From Nitriliruptorales bacterium (lineage in GTDB: Bacteria; Actinomycetota; Nitriliruptoria; Euzebyales; Egibacteraceae): DNA of 21,696 bases. The DNA is taken from the NCBI GenBank assembly GCA_007119305.1, contig SKPY01000411.1, positions 1 to 21,696 on the forward strand, in the 5' to 3' direction. The notes beneath the pieces are model-generated. The model searched no databases. It was not told the origin of the DNA and saw nothing but the letters and a program-made list of their open reading frames with translations. Every line of letters begins with the position of its first letter. The stretch's first letter is position 1. Shown piece after piece: positions 11,734 to 19,616 of this stretch. Both the position numbers and the translations under genes were made by a program.

Positions 11734-13593
11734 GTGGCTGGCAAGATCAACGACGAGGACATCCAGGCGCTGCGTGAGCGTGCGGACGCCGCTGCGATCA
11801 TCAGCGAGTACACGTCGTTGAAGCGAGCGGGACCGCACAAGCTCAAGGGCCTGTGCCCGTTCCACAGCGAGAAGACCCCGTCGTTCACGGTGGACACCGC
11901 CAAGAACCTGCATCACTGCTTCGGCTGCGGCGAGGGCGGCGACATCTACGACTTCCTCATCAAGACCGAGGCGCTCACGTTCCCCGAGGCGGTCGAGCGC
12001 CTCGCCCGGATCGAGGGCTACACGCTGCGCTACGAGGAGCTGTCGCCGGGTCAGCGCAAGGCGCTGGGGCGGCGCACCCGGCTCCTGCAGGCGCTCGGCG
12101 CGGCGCAGACGTACTTCACCGAGCAGCTCGCCACGAGCGAGGGCGAGGACGCGCGCCGCTACCTCGCCGGCCGCGGACTCGACGTGTCCGCCTGCGAGCA
12201 GTTCGGGCTCGGGTGGGCTCCTGACCGCTGGGATGGCCTGGCCCGGCGGCTCGCAGACGACGGCTTCAGCCAGTCCGAGCTGACGGCCGCTGGCGTCGTG
12301 AGCCAGGGACGGCGCGGGGTGATCGACCGGTTCCGCGGGCGGGTGACGTTCCCGATCTTCGACCGCAGCGGGCGCGACGTGCTCGCGTTCGGCGGCCGCG
12401 TCCTGCCCGGCGTCGAGCTGCGCACCGGGCCCAGGGACGGTGCCCCACCGAAGTACATCAACTCCAGCGAGACCGAGGTCTACAAGAAGACCGAGACGCT
12501 GTACGGGTTGAACTGGGCGCGCGGGGAGATCCAGCGCCGCGAGACGGCGCTCGTCGTCGAGGGCTACATGGACGTCCTCGCGTTGCATCTCGTCGGGGCC
12601 ACGAACGCGGTGGCCACCTGCGGCACGGCCCTGACGGCCGAGCACTTCCGCCAGCTGGAGAAGCTCGGCCGCAAGGTCGTGCTTGCGCTCGACGCGGACG
12701 ACGCCGGCTTCGCGGCGGCTGACCGGGCGCGCGCGCTCGCCGCCGAGGTGGGGGTGCGCGACGTGGGGGTCCTGCCGTTGCCGGACGGCCAGGATCCCGC
12801 CGACCTCGCCGCCGAGGGGCGCGAACGCGTCGACGCCGCGCTGGGCCAGGTGAAGACCGCCGTGGAGTTCCAGATCGAGCATCTGCTGCGGGGCGCGGAC
12901 ACCACCACCCCAGAGGGGCAGGTGGAGGCCTACCGGCGGACGTTCCCGTTGCTCGTCCAGCTCACCGACCGCTTCCTGCGGTTCACCTACATCCGCGACC
13001 TGGTTGCTCCGGCGGTGCGGCTGTCGGCCGACGCGATCGAACGCGATCTCGACGAGCAGCTGGCCCGAGGCGAGGTCCCCGCCACCCGGCGGCTGCCCGA
13101 CAGCGACCCTGACAGCGGCGTACGGCGCCTCGCCGGGGTCGAGCCCAGCCGACCCCGCAGTCCCCAGCTCGTGCTCGAGCGGGAGGTGCTCCGCGCCGCG
13201 CTCCAGCACCCCGAGCTGCTCCCGCACGCCTGGAAGCAGGTCACGCGCGAGGACTTCACCGCGCCTGCCTCGCGCACGCTGTTCGAAGCGCTCGCGACGA
13301 CCCCGTCCGGTGATCTGCGGGCCGTGCTCGAGGCGCTGCCGGATGACGACACACGTGCGCGGGTGCGGGCGCTCGCGCTGTCCGACCAGACCGTGAAGCC
13401 CGACACCGCCCACCTGTCCGAGCTCGTCGCCCGGCTGCGGGTCGCCACCGTGCGCCGGGAGCAGGAGGGGGTGCGCGCGGAGCTCGAACGGGTCAACGCC
13501 GACACCGACCCCGACCGTCACGGGCTACTCTACAGACGACTGGCCGAACTGGAACAGCGTCGCCGGGACTTGCTCGCGGGTTCGGGTAGCTGA
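11734..13593 (+). CDS. dnaG: DNA primase
   Basis: A 619-residue DnaG, which synthesises RNA primers on the lagging strand with the DnaB helicase. The CHC2 zinc-binding domain is at the N-terminus (Cys41, His44, Cys62, Cys65 in LCPFHSEKTPSF and HHCFGCGEGGD). The catalytic TOPRIM core follows, with Glu276 in VVEGYMDVLALH and Asp320/Asp322 in LALDADDAG. The C-terminal part, from about residue 470, contains the helicase-interacting region (LVLEREVLRAALQHPELL, with a late coiled segment RRLAELEQRRRDLL). Length and order are normal. The GTG start has a GGAG 4 nt upstream. The sigma factor gene begins 17 nt downstream and is probably co-transcribed, the remnant of the classic rpsU-dnaG-rpoD macromolecular synthesis arrangement, here without rpsU. 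Confidence 0.97.
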   Translation: MAGKINDEDIQALRERADAAAIISEYTSLKRAGPHKLKGLCPFHSEKTPSFTVDTAKNLHHCFGCGEGGDIYDFLIKTEALTFPEAVERLARIEGYTLRYEELSPGQRKALGRRTRLLQALGAAQTYFTEQLATSEGEDARRYLAGRGLDVSACEQFGLGWAPDRWDGLARRLADDGFSQSELTAAGVVSQGRRGVIDRFRGRVTFPIFDRSGRDVLAFGGRVLPGVELRTGPRDGAPPKYINSSETEVYKKTETLYGLNWARGEIQRRETALVVEGYMDVLALHLVGATNAVATCGTALTAEHFRQLEKLGRKVVLALDADDAGFAAADRARALAAEVGVRDVGVLPLPDGQDPADLAAEGRERVDAALGQVKTAVEFQIEHLLRGADTTTPEGQVEAYRRTFPLLVQLTDRFLRFTYIRDLVAPAVRLSADAIERDLDEQLARGEVPATRRLPDSDPDSGVRRLAGVEPSRPRSPQLVLEREVLRAALQHPELLPHAWKQVTREDFTAPASRTLFEALATTPSGDLRAVLEALPDDDTRARVRALALSDQTVKPDTAHLSELVARLRVATVRREQEGVRAELERVNADTDPDRHGLLYRRLAELEQRRRDLLAGSGS

Positions 13594-13610
13594 CGCAGCA
13601 GGAGCGCTGG

Positions 13611-14888
13611 ATGAGCGACCCTACGCGACACGACGGGCCATCTCCAAGCGGCTCGTCGGTCGAGCGTGGGCAGGCCGGCGAGGGGGCGAACGAACCGGCT
13701 GTGGCTCCCGCACCCGCCCTCGACAACACCCTGGAGCACGATGCCATCGTCGATCTCCTCGAACGGGGGCGTGTCCGTGGGTTCGTGACCTCGGAGGAGG
13801 TGGGCGAGGCGCTCGAGGACGCGGACGCCAGCGACGGCCTCGAGCGCAAGGTGCGGCGCGCCCTGCGTCAGGACAACGTCGAGGTGGTCGCGGTGGGCGA
13901 CTTCGCCGCCCGGAGGACCTCCGCGGAGACGCGCATGATCCTCGACGCCGCGACGGAGCTCACCGCCCGGGAGTCGACGAGCGATCCCGTGCGCATGTAC
14001 CTGAAGGAGATCGGCCGGGTCCCGCTGCTCACCGCGGAGGAGGAGGTCGACCTCGCCAAGCGCATCGAGGCGGGTCTTGCTGCGACGCACCTGCTGTCCG
14101 GCCCGCAGCGTGTGCTCGACCCCGCAAGCCGCGCCCAGCTGCGGCGCATCGAGCGCACCGGCCAGCTGGCCAAGCGTAAGCTGGTCGAGTCCAACCTCCG
14201 GCTGGTCGTGTCGATCGCGAAGCGCTACGTCGGTCGCGGACTGCTGTTTCTCGACCTCATCCAGGAGGGCAACCTCGGCCTGATCCGCGCGGTCGAGAAG
14301 TTCGACTACACCAAGGGCTACAAGTTCTCGACCTACGCGACGTGGTGGATCCGCCAGGCCATCACCCGGGCGATCGCCGACCAGGCACGCACGATTCGCA
14401 TCCCCGTGCACATGGTCGAGACCATGAACAAGCTCGTGCGGGTGCAACGCCAGATGCTCCAGGACCTGGGCCGGGAGCCGACGCCGGAGGAGGTCGGCCG
14501 CGAGATGGATCTGCCGCCGGGCAAGGTCCTGGAGATCCAGAAGATCTCGCAGGAACCGGTCAGCCTCGAGACCCCGGTCGGCGAGGAAGAGGACTCCAAC
14601 CTCGGGGACTTCATCGAGGATACGGACGCGGTCATGCCCGTGGACGCGGCGAGCTTCCTGCTGCTCCAAGAGCAGATCCAGGGGATCCTGCACACGTTGA
14701 CCGAGCGGGAGCAGAAGGTGATCCAGCTGCGCTTCGGCATGACCGACGGCCGCCCGCGCACGCTCGAGGAGGTCGGCGCCGCGTTCGGGGTCACGCGTGA
14801 GCGGATCCGCCAGATCGAGTCGAAGACCCTGTCCAAGCTGCGTCACCCCTCACGCTCCCAGCAGCTGCGGGACTACCTCGAGGAGTGA
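13611..14888 (+). CDS. rpoD: Primary sigma factor (RpoD/SigA, sigma-70 group 1)
   Basis: A 425-residue housekeeping sigma factor that directs RNA polymerase to -10/-35 promoters. Region 1.2 begins near residue 124 (DPVRMYLKEIGRVPLLTAEE). Regions 2.1-2.4 are nearly invariant (RGLLFLDLIQEGNLGLIRAV, FDYTKGYKFSTYATWWIRQA, ITRAIADQARTIRIPVHM). Region 3 contains QEPVSLETPVGEEEDS. Region 4.2 carries the -35-binding helix (TLEEVGAAFGVTRERIRQIE, then KLRHPSRS). The N-terminal 110 residues are acidic and poorly conserved, with a region 1.1-like segment (DAIVDLLERGRVRGFVTSEE). AGGAG precedes the ATG. Besides the dnaG promoter, TACTCT at 13526-13531, inside dnaG, could be an internal promoter. Confidence 0.97.
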   Translation: MSDPTRHDGPSPSGSSVERGQAGEGANEPAVAPAPALDNTLEHDAIVDLLERGRVRGFVTSEEVGEALEDADASDGLERKVRRALRQDNVEVVAVGDFAARRTSAETRMILDAATELTARESTSDPVRMYLKEIGRVPLLTAEEEVDLAKRIEAGLAATHLLSGPQRVLDPASRAQLRRIERTGQLAKRKLVESNLRLVVSIAKRYVGRGLLFLDLIQEGNLGLIRAVEKFDYTKGYKFSTYATWWIRQAITRAIADQARTIRIPVHMVETMNKLVRVQRQMLQDLGREPTPEEVGREMDLPPGKVLEIQKISQEPVSLETPVGEEEDSNLGDFIEDTDAVMPVDAASFLLLQEQIQGILHTLTEREQKVIQLRFGMTDGRPRTLEEVGAAFGVTRERIRQIESKTLSKLRHPSRSQQLRDYLEE

Positions 14889-14913
14889 CGCGGCGGCCGC
14901 CCAGCAGCGGCCG

Positions 14914-14919
14914 TACCCT
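14914..14919 (+). promoter_or_regulatory. -10 box of the kelch lipoprotein gene (leaderless start)
   Basis: TACCCT (14914-14919) is separated by 6 nt from the ATG at 14926. The predicted transcription start coincides with the start codon and no Shine-Dalgarno sequence is seen. Confidence 0.45.
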
Positions 14920-14925
14920 CTGGAT

Positions 14926-16044
14926 ATGCGCGCCACCCGCCGCGGCTTGCAGCCTCTCCGCCGCCTCGCGGTGCTCGGCGCGCTGCTCCTCGCGCTCGCC
15001 GCATGCAACGGCGACGACGGCGAGGCGGCGCCGGCCCTCACCCCCACCCCCACGCCGGAGCCGGACCTGGACGACCCCGCAGACGGCGCGCTGCCCACCC
15101 CGACCCCCACCGCCGCGGACGACGACGCGACGGACGAGCAGGAGGAGACCGACGGGCCGCCGCCCGCTCCGCTGCCGAGCGACAGCTGGACACTGCTCGA
15201 CGAGGCGCCGGTCGCGCTGACCGAGGTCGCCGGGGCGGCGTTCCTCGGCGACCTGTGGATCGCGGGTGGGTTCACCGCCGACGGGGCGGCGACGAGCGCG
15301 GTGCGCGCCTACGACCCGACGTTCGGCACCTGGCAGGACATGCCTGCGCTGCCGGGCGGTGTCCACCACGCGGCGCTGGTCGGCACCGACGACGGCCTGC
15401 TGCTGCTCGGGGGGTACGTCGGCTCCGGCTTCGACCAGCCGACGGACGCGGTCCTGCGCTTCGACCCGGCCACCGGCGACTGGGAGCCGACGGACCCGCT
15501 ACCCGCCGCCCGTGCGGCCGGCGCAGCGGCCTACGACGGTAACCGGGTCGTGTACGGCGGCGGCGTCGGACCTGAGGGTCTGGCCGGCGACGTGTTCATG
15601 CTCGAGGCCGGCGGGTGGCGTGCCGGCGGCGAGCTGTCCGAGGCGCGCGAGCACCTCGCCGCGGCGAGCGACGGCGCGGGGCGCGTGTGGTTCCTGGCAG
15701 GCCGGACCGGGGGCCTGGACACGAACCTCACGGCGGTGGATCTCGTCGTGGACGGTGGAGCACCGCAGCGGATCGGCGACCTGCCCACCGCCCGGGGTGG
15801 GCTGACGGGCTTCTACGCCGACGGCGTCGGGGCCTGCGCGGTGGGGGGCGAGGACCCCGACCGCACCTACGCCGAGGTGGAGTGCATCGACGGCGAGGGG
15901 GAGGTCAGCACGCTGCCGGCCCTGGGCCAGCCCCGGCACGGACTCGGTGCGGACGTGATCGAGGGGGTGGCCTACGCTGTGCTCGGCGGGCCCGAACCCG
16001 GACTCGCCGTCAGCGCGACAGTGGAGGCCCTGGGCCTGGACTGA
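14926..16044 (+). CDS. Kelch-repeat lipoprotein
   Basis: A 372-residue exported lipoprotein. A signal peptide (RRLAVLGALLLALAAC) ends in a lipobox with lipidated Cys27. A roughly 55-residue Pro/Thr/Asp-rich linker follows (TPTPTPEPD and TPTPTAADDDATDEQEE). From about residue 90 the sequence folds into repeated kelch-like blades: FLGDLWIAGGF...AVRAYDPTFGTWQDMPALPG, LLLLGGYV...VLRFDPATGDWEPTDPLP, NRVVYGGGVG and VWFLAGRTGG, with five to six repeats expected for a beta-propeller. It probably sits on the outer face of the membrane and binds a ligand or partner protein. No catalytic residue can be named. The gene lies 37 nt after rpoD but has its own -10 box. It converges with the next gene. Confidence 0.88.
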   Translation: MRATRRGLQPLRRLAVLGALLLALAACNGDDGEAAPALTPTPTPEPDLDDPADGALPTPTPTAADDDATDEQEETDGPPPAPLPSDSWTLLDEAPVALTEVAGAAFLGDLWIAGGFTADGAATSAVRAYDPTFGTWQDMPALPGGVHHAALVGTDDGLLLLGGYVGSGFDQPTDAVLRFDPATGDWEPTDPLPAARAAGAAAYDGNRVVYGGGVGPEGLAGDVFMLEAGGWRAGGELSEAREHLAAASDGAGRVWFLAGRTGGLDTNLTAVDLVVDGGAPQRIGDLPTARGGLTGFYADGVGACAVGGEDPDRTYAEVECIDGEGEVSTLPALGQPRHGLGADVIEGVAYAVLGGPEPGLAVSATVEALGLD

Positions 16045-16063
16045 GCCGGGCCCCCACCGGCGT

Positions 16064-16087
16064 GCGGGGCTGCGTGCGCAGCCTCGC
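16064..16087. terminator. Hairpin between convergent genes
   Basis: GCGGGGCTGC (16064-16073) pairs with GCAGCCTCGC (16078-16087) around GTGC, with one wobble or mismatch. It occupies the 45-nt gap between the stops of two convergent genes, so it may end both transcripts. There is no T-run. Confidence 0.45.
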
Positions 16088-16089
16088 GC

Positions 16090-16365
16090 TCAGGTGACCG
16101 TGGGGCTGTCGTGCTCGTTGGGGTCGTTCGGGCCGCTGCGCACCAGCTCGGTGACGCGCGTGACGCCCTCGGCTGCCTTGTGCTCGATCTTCTCGCTCGC
16201 TCGAGCCGCGGCGACCCGCACCTCCTCGGACAGCTGCTGGGCGGGGGCCGAGCCTGCGACCGAGCCCCACAGCTGCTGGATCTGGACGTAGCGCTCGCGC
16301 CCTGCCTTGGCGCCGAGCACGTAGCCGATGGCGAAGCCGATCAGTAGGCCAAGTCGCAACCGCAT
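16090..16365 (-). CDS. YtxH-like small membrane-anchored protein
   Basis: A 91-residue protein with one N-terminal transmembrane helix (LGLLIGFAIGYVLGAKAGRE, residues 5-24), then an amphipathic helical region (QQLSEEVRVAAARASEKIEH) and a polar tail. The glycine-rich helix followed by AKAGRERY is typical of the YtxH-like family of small actinobacterial membrane proteins, whose role is unknown. GAGGAG lies 10 nt before the ATG. It is transcribed toward the kelch gene and away from the tRNA-Asn gene. Confidence 0.8.
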   Translation of the reverse strand: MRLRLGLLIGFAIGYVLGAKAGRERYVQIQQLWGSVAGSAPAQQLSEEVRVAAARASEKIEHKAAEGVTRVTELVRSGPNDPNEHDSPTVT

Positions 16366-16453
16366 GCCGCCACACTCCTCGTCGGTGGTCTCCGGACAGG
16401 TTCATATCCTAGGCGCGCCACTTCCACACCTCGGCACCGGACGCCGCATGCAC

Positions 16454-16459
16454 TACACT
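16454..16459 (+). promoter_or_regulatory. -10 box of the tRNA-Asn gene
   Basis: TACACT at 16454-16459 lies 11 nt before the mature tRNA 5' end, a usual spacing for a tRNA transcript with a short 5' leader. It is identical to the dnaG -10 box. Confidence 0.5.
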
Positions 16460-16470
16460 GGGCGCCGCGA

Positions 16471-16543
16471 TCCGGGGTAGCTCAATCGGCGGAGCAGCGC
16501 CCTGTTAAGGCGATGGTTGTGGGTTCGAGTCCCACCCCCGGAG
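16471..16543 (+). tRNA. tRNA-Asn (GTT)
   Basis: The acceptor stem TCCGGGG (16471-16477) pairs with CCCCGGA (16536-16542), and the discriminator is G. The D arm has GCTC/GAGC. The anticodon loop is CTGTTAA (16502-16508) with anticodon GTT, and the T arm reads GTGGGTTCGAGTCCCAC. The 3' CCA is not encoded. The anticodon stem has a G-A mismatch at its top pair, with four good pairs below. Confidence 0.96.
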
Positions 16544-16552
16544 CGCTGTCGC

Positions 16553-16578
16553 GGCGGCGCCCCCGCGGGGGCGCCGCC
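16553..16578 (+). terminator. Perfect GC palindrome after tRNA-Asn
   Basis: The 26 nt from 16553 to 16578 are a perfect inverted repeat (GGCGGCGCCCCC followed by its complement), giving an 11-bp stem with a tetraloop, 10 nt after the tRNA. It probably acts as the tRNA terminator, although it has no T-run. Confidence 0.6.
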
Positions 16579-16861
16579 GTGCTGCGCACCGAGCAGCTGG
16601 CGGCGGGCCCCGGCTGCTCGTTCCGGGCGCTCAAGGTCGGGCGTCGCGCGGTCGATGCTCCAGCCACGCCGTGGGCGTGGGTCACGATGCAGTCTCAACG
16701 CTCCCTCACGCCGCCGAGCCGGCGGCGCAGCATGCTGCGCGCGGTCTGCTCGGGGGTGGGGGCGGTGTGCGCCTGGGACAGCCGCGCGCCGCCCGCCACA
16801 TCGGGGGGTGATGCGCCGCCAAGAGGCGCCTCACCCCCCGGGAGACCTCGGGGTGCAGCGC
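16579..16861. other. Non-coding stretch with palindromes
   Basis: No convincing gene is seen. It contains a 16-bp perfect palindrome at 16725-16740 (GCGCAGCATGCTGCGC). A very strong hairpin lies at 16803-16839, where GGGGGGTGATGCGCC pairs at 14 of 15 positions with GGCGCCTCACCCCCC around a 7-nt loop. The hairpin sits just upstream of the next promoter and may be a terminator or a structured element. Confidence 0.6.
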
Positions 16862-16891
16862 TGGACTAACCCTCTAGTTGACGGTTAGACT
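16862..16891 (+). promoter_or_regulatory. Promoter with TetR-style inverted repeat (operator)
   Basis: TGGACT (16862-16867, 4/6 to -35) and TAGACT (16886-16891) are 18 nt apart. CTAACC (16866-16871) and GGTTAG (16883-16888) form an inverted repeat with an 11-nt spacer, lying between and over the two boxes. That is the usual placement for a TetR-family repressor. The -10 box is 6 nt before a GTG at 16898. The repressor itself is not identified in the window. Confidence 0.45.
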
Positions 16892-16897
16892 ACGGCC

Positions 16898-17158
16898 GTG
16901 GCCAGCCGGTGGGAGCGTCGGCTGTTGTGTGCAGGCGCGCCGAGCAGCGCTGCCGCCAGCGTCCAGCACCCGTGGCGGCGTCGGCGGCGCGACTGGCCAA
17001 GGACCGCTGAGCGGGGAATACTCATGCTCGCCGCAAGCAGCGGTGGACGAGGCGCGGGACGGGTGCGCGCATCTGCGCGGCCCCGCTCAGGGCGCGCAGG
17101 GCCGAAGAGGCTGCCCGGGGGCCTCGTCGCCGACGAGCGACAGCAGCGAGTGCAGACC
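16898..17158 (+). other. Ambiguous open stretch upstream of the SRPBCC gene
   Basis: The SRPBCC reading frame stays open back to a GTG at 16898 that sits 6 nt after a -10 box, so an 87-residue N-terminal extension is possible by position. The translated stretch (MASRWERRLLCAG, then Arg-, Ser- and Gly-rich sequence) does not look like a folded domain and has no recognised motif. It may instead be a 5' leader or a decayed gene, possibly the missing regulator. I cannot decide between these from sequence alone. Confidence 0.4.
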
Positions 17159-17740
17159 ATGGGCATCTACGAATTCGTCACCACCTGGCGCCTCCAGGCC
17201 CCGCGGACAGCGCTGTGGGAGGCCTTGCGCGATGCCGAGCGCTACCCGCAGTGGTGGCCCGGGATGGACCAGGTCGAGGTGCTCGAGCGGGGCGCCTCCG
17301 ACGGCACAGGCCAGCGCGTGCGGCTGACAGCGCGCGGCAGGCTGCCGTACCGGTTGCGGTTCGAGACCGTCGGTCGAGAATCGCGCCAGCCCGACCGCAT
17401 CGTCGTCGACGCCGTAGGCGAGCTCGACGGCAGCGGGCAGTGGGATCTCGAGCAGGACGGCGAGGTGACCACGGCCACCTACACCTGGAGGGTCGCCACC
17501 ACCAAGGGCTGGATGAACCTCATCGAGCCGTTCGCGCGACCGTTCTTCGTCTGGAACCACCACGTGCTCATGCGCTGGGGTGGGCAGGGCCTGGCTCGCC
17601 ACCTCGGGGGACGCCTCATCGCTGAGGAGCACGCGCCTCCGGTCCGGGCGCTCGACTTCGCCCCGTCCGCCGCACTCGTTGCGGTCGTCGTCGGCCTCGT
17701 GCTGCGGGGTAGACGCCACCAGGCACGACCACCGCGGTAG
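17159..17740 (+). CDS. SRPBCC-family (START/polyketide-cyclase fold) protein
   Basis: 193 residues from the ATG at 17159. The N-terminal block YEFVTTWRLQAPRTALWEAL, then RDAERYPQWWPGMDQVEVLE, is the classic opening of an SRPBCC lipid/hydrophobic-ligand-binding domain. It continues with RLTARGRLPYRLRFETV, a DGEVTTATYTWRVATTKGW strand pair and the long C-terminal helix. A hydrophobic segment near residues 165-185 (FAPSAALVAVVVGLVL) followed by RGRR could be a C-terminal membrane anchor, which is unusual for the family. The ribosome binding site is weak, so the start is uncertain: a GTG at 16898 would give 280 residues. It converges with the membrane-protein gene, 12 nt apart. The specific ligand or reaction cannot be told. 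Confidence 0.8.
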   Translation: MGIYEFVTTWRLQAPRTALWEALRDAERYPQWWPGMDQVEVLERGASDGTGQRVRLTARGRLPYRLRFETVGRESRQPDRIVVDAVGELDGSGQWDLEQDGEVTTATYTWRVATTKGWMNLIEPFARPFFVWNHHVLMRWGGQGLARHLGGRLIAEEHAPPVRALDFAPSAALVAVVVGLVLRGRRHQARPPR

Positions 17741-17752
17741 CGGGCGTGAGGG

Positions 17753-18640
17753 TCAGGAGGCGTCTCCGAGCCCGCTGCGCTTGTCGCCCGTCACCTCCGC
17801 GTCTGCTGGCGCCGCAGGCGCGGTGCCGAGCTGCCGCATCCCCACCTGAAGGGCGATCAAGCCGACGAGCGTTCCGCCGAGCAGCGCCACGAACGTCGCC
17901 GTCGCCGCGACGCCGCGGGTGAAGTCGGCCGGTGCTCGCAGCGCGCCCACCGCGACCAGCGCGAGCCCGAGGGTCGCGCTCTCGACGTGCAGGCGCAGCG
18001 CGCTCCAGCGGGCCTCGAACAGGAACGCCAGCCACATCGCACCGATGAACGCCAGGAACGCCGCCAGCGTCCGGGTCGTCAGCGGGCTCACGTCCCACGG
18101 CCACAGGGCGATGCCCAGGTCGGGGCGCACGTAGAACGCGAGGGCCACCAGGACCTGCGCGATGCCCACCGAACCGATCACGGAGCGCACCCACCCAGGG
18201 ACCAGGGCTGTGCCTGGCGCCGGCACGCGGGGGTCATAGCGGCGGTTGCGCAGCCACACCGCCGGCAGCAGCACGGGGGTGACGAGGTAGACCACCAGCC
18301 ACGCCCAGAACGAGACGTGGCCGTGGCTGAACAGCTCCCAGTGCAGCAGCGTCGCACCGAGCAGGAGCACGGTCAGCACGGTGGCCACGGGGAACACCAA
18401 GCCGATGCGGTGCCAGGCGCGCTCCCGCAGCGAGCGGAGGAACAGCACCGCGCCCGCAAGGTAGCCGCCCCCAACGGCCAGCGAGGTCATCTCCGGGCCC
18501 ATCGGCCAGGCCCACAGCCGCTCGGTCTCCAGCGGGAACGCATACAGAATCACCCCCGCGGCAGCCAGGATGGGCGCAACCAGCAGCGCCACCCACCACG
18601 TGGTCGCCAGCACCCGGTCGTCTCGCCGCTCGTCCGCCAT
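17753..18640 (-). CDS. Polytopic membrane protein, unknown function
   Basis: A 295-residue integral membrane protein with about eight hydrophobic segments, beginning TTWWVALLVAPILAAAGVIL (residues 12-31), then a GGGYLAGAVLFLRSL segment. A later pair is FWAWLVVYLVTPVLLPAVWL and AAFLAFIGAMWLAFLFEARW. The polar C-terminal tail ends DKRSGLGDAS. I recognise no transporter or enzyme motif, and no charged residues stand out inside the helices. GGGAGG lies 6 nt before the ATG at 18640, which fixes the start. The open frame further upstream (to 19027) is non-protein-like. It diverges from the acetoacetate-decarboxylase-family gene across about 260 nt. Confidence 0.85.
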   Translation of the reverse strand: MADERRDDRVLATTWWVALLVAPILAAAGVILYAFPLETERLWAWPMGPEMTSLAVGGGYLAGAVLFLRSLRERAWHRIGLVFPVATVLTVLLLGATLLHWELFSHGHVSFWAWLVVYLVTPVLLPAVWLRNRRYDPRVPAPGTALVPGWVRSVIGSVGIAQVLVALAFYVRPDLGIALWPWDVSPLTTRTLAAFLAFIGAMWLAFLFEARWSALRLHVESATLGLALVAVGALRAPADFTRGVAATATFVALLGGTLVGLIALQVGMRQLGTAPAAPADAEVTGDKRSGLGDAS

Positions 18641-18903
18641 CACCGCCTCCCTTCGACGCGGGGGAAGTCCACGCTCGAGTCTCGACCCGTTTGCGAGCAC
18701 GACTCGTCGCCACCCCCGCGCGGCGCCGAATCCTTTCATCAGGCGACGAGGTTGGCAACTCTCAGCGGGGGCCCGCCCGGCTGTGACGACCAGGTCGCTT
18801 GACGGTCTCGACTCAGCTGCCCGAGCGTGGATTCGGGGATTGGCTACACTGCTTGCGGCGCCCACAGCCTGATGGCGCCGGCCCCCTCCTGGCGCGGAGA
18901 CCC
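18641..18903. promoter_or_regulatory. Divergent intergenic region with a -10 box for the plus-strand gene
   Basis: A TACACT -10 box at 18845-18850 faces the plus-strand gene, and GGAG (18896-18899) precedes its ATG. No -35 hexamer at the proper distance is visible: TTGACG at 18799-18804 is too far away. On the minus strand I see a good ribosome binding site but no confident promoter for the membrane-protein gene. Confidence 0.4.
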
Positions 18904-19611
18904 ATGACCGGTCCTGGCGGCACAGCGATCCCGCCCGGCGCTTTGCGTCGACTGCCGGGCGTGCCCGAGAGCCGCTTGGACTCCGAGACGACAGCGCAAC
19001 TCCCGCAGGCGACGCCACCGCCGCCATGGGAGGCGGCTGTCGACGCGGTGCTGTGGGTACAGCACGCGGCGCGCGGCGTGGACGCGACGCTTCCGCCCGG
19101 GCTGCGCCCGCGCAGGGGGCTCAGGGTCGGCATCGGCGGCTTCGTTCGCTATCGCGACACCCCGGTCGGTTCGTACGACGAGCTGCTCGCCTGCCCGACG
19201 CTCGTCCGCGGCGGACTGTGGCGCTTGCACGTTCCGCTGATCGCCGTCGACTCACCGGCCTCCCTGCACGCAGGGCGGGCGCACTGGGCGCTCCCCAAGG
19301 TCCTGGCCGGGTTCGCGGGGCGTCCAGAGCACGGGCAGCTGCTGGAGGCACGCGGCCAGCGGTGGTGGGTGCGCGCCCGCATCGCTGCGAGCGGCCCCGC
19401 CGTCCCGGCCCGGCTGCGGGTGTCGTTGGCCCAGGTTTGGCCCGACGGCGTGGTTCGCGCGTTCCCCGTGACGTTCCGTGGACGGGTGCGCATCGCGCGC
19501 GTCCGGGTCGCCGTCTCCGAGGACGCCTCGTTCTCCGGGTGGCTGAAGTCCGGCACGCACCTCGGCGTGCTGCTCAGCGACACACACATGCGCTTGCCCG
19601 CCCCGTCTTGA
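18904..19611 (+). CDS. Acetoacetate decarboxylase (ADC) family protein
   Basis: A 235-residue protein with the ADC-family pattern. YRDTPVGSYDELLACPTLV is the central motif, where related proteins read YxxSPVGPYxE. HVPLIAVDSPASLHAGR and then HWALPKVLAGF follow, which aligns with the ADC active-site GYPKK region. One Lys of the catalytic pair is kept and the second is Val. ADC proper decarboxylates acetoacetate through a Schiff base on the first Lys. Many family members do other or unknown chemistry, and the lost second Lys, which tunes the pKa, makes plain acetoacetate decarboxylase doubtful. The ATG at 18904 has GGAG 4 nt upstream. The longer frame from 18799 adds a poorly conserved segment that spans the -10 box, so it is rejected. 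Confidence 0.75.
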   Translation: MTGPGGTAIPPGALRRLPGVPESRLDSETTAQLPQATPPPPWEAAVDAVLWVQHAARGVDATLPPGLRPRRGLRVGIGGFVRYRDTPVGSYDELLACPTLVRGGLWRLHVPLIAVDSPASLHAGRAHWALPKVLAGFAGRPEHGQLLEARGQRWWVRARIAASGPAVPARLRVSLAQVWPDGVVRAFPVTFRGRVRIARVRVAVSEDASFSGWLKSGTHLGVLLSDTHMRLPAPS

Positions 19612-19616
19612 CCCCT

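Noticed and set aside
11089..13521. 810-codon minus-strand open frame antisense to dnaG
   Set aside because: Shadow of dnaG in very GC-rich DNA. No recognisable motif.
16453..16698. Minus-strand ORFs across tRNA-Asn
   Set aside because: They are translations of the tRNA complement (the GLEPTT..-type artefact common opposite tRNAs).
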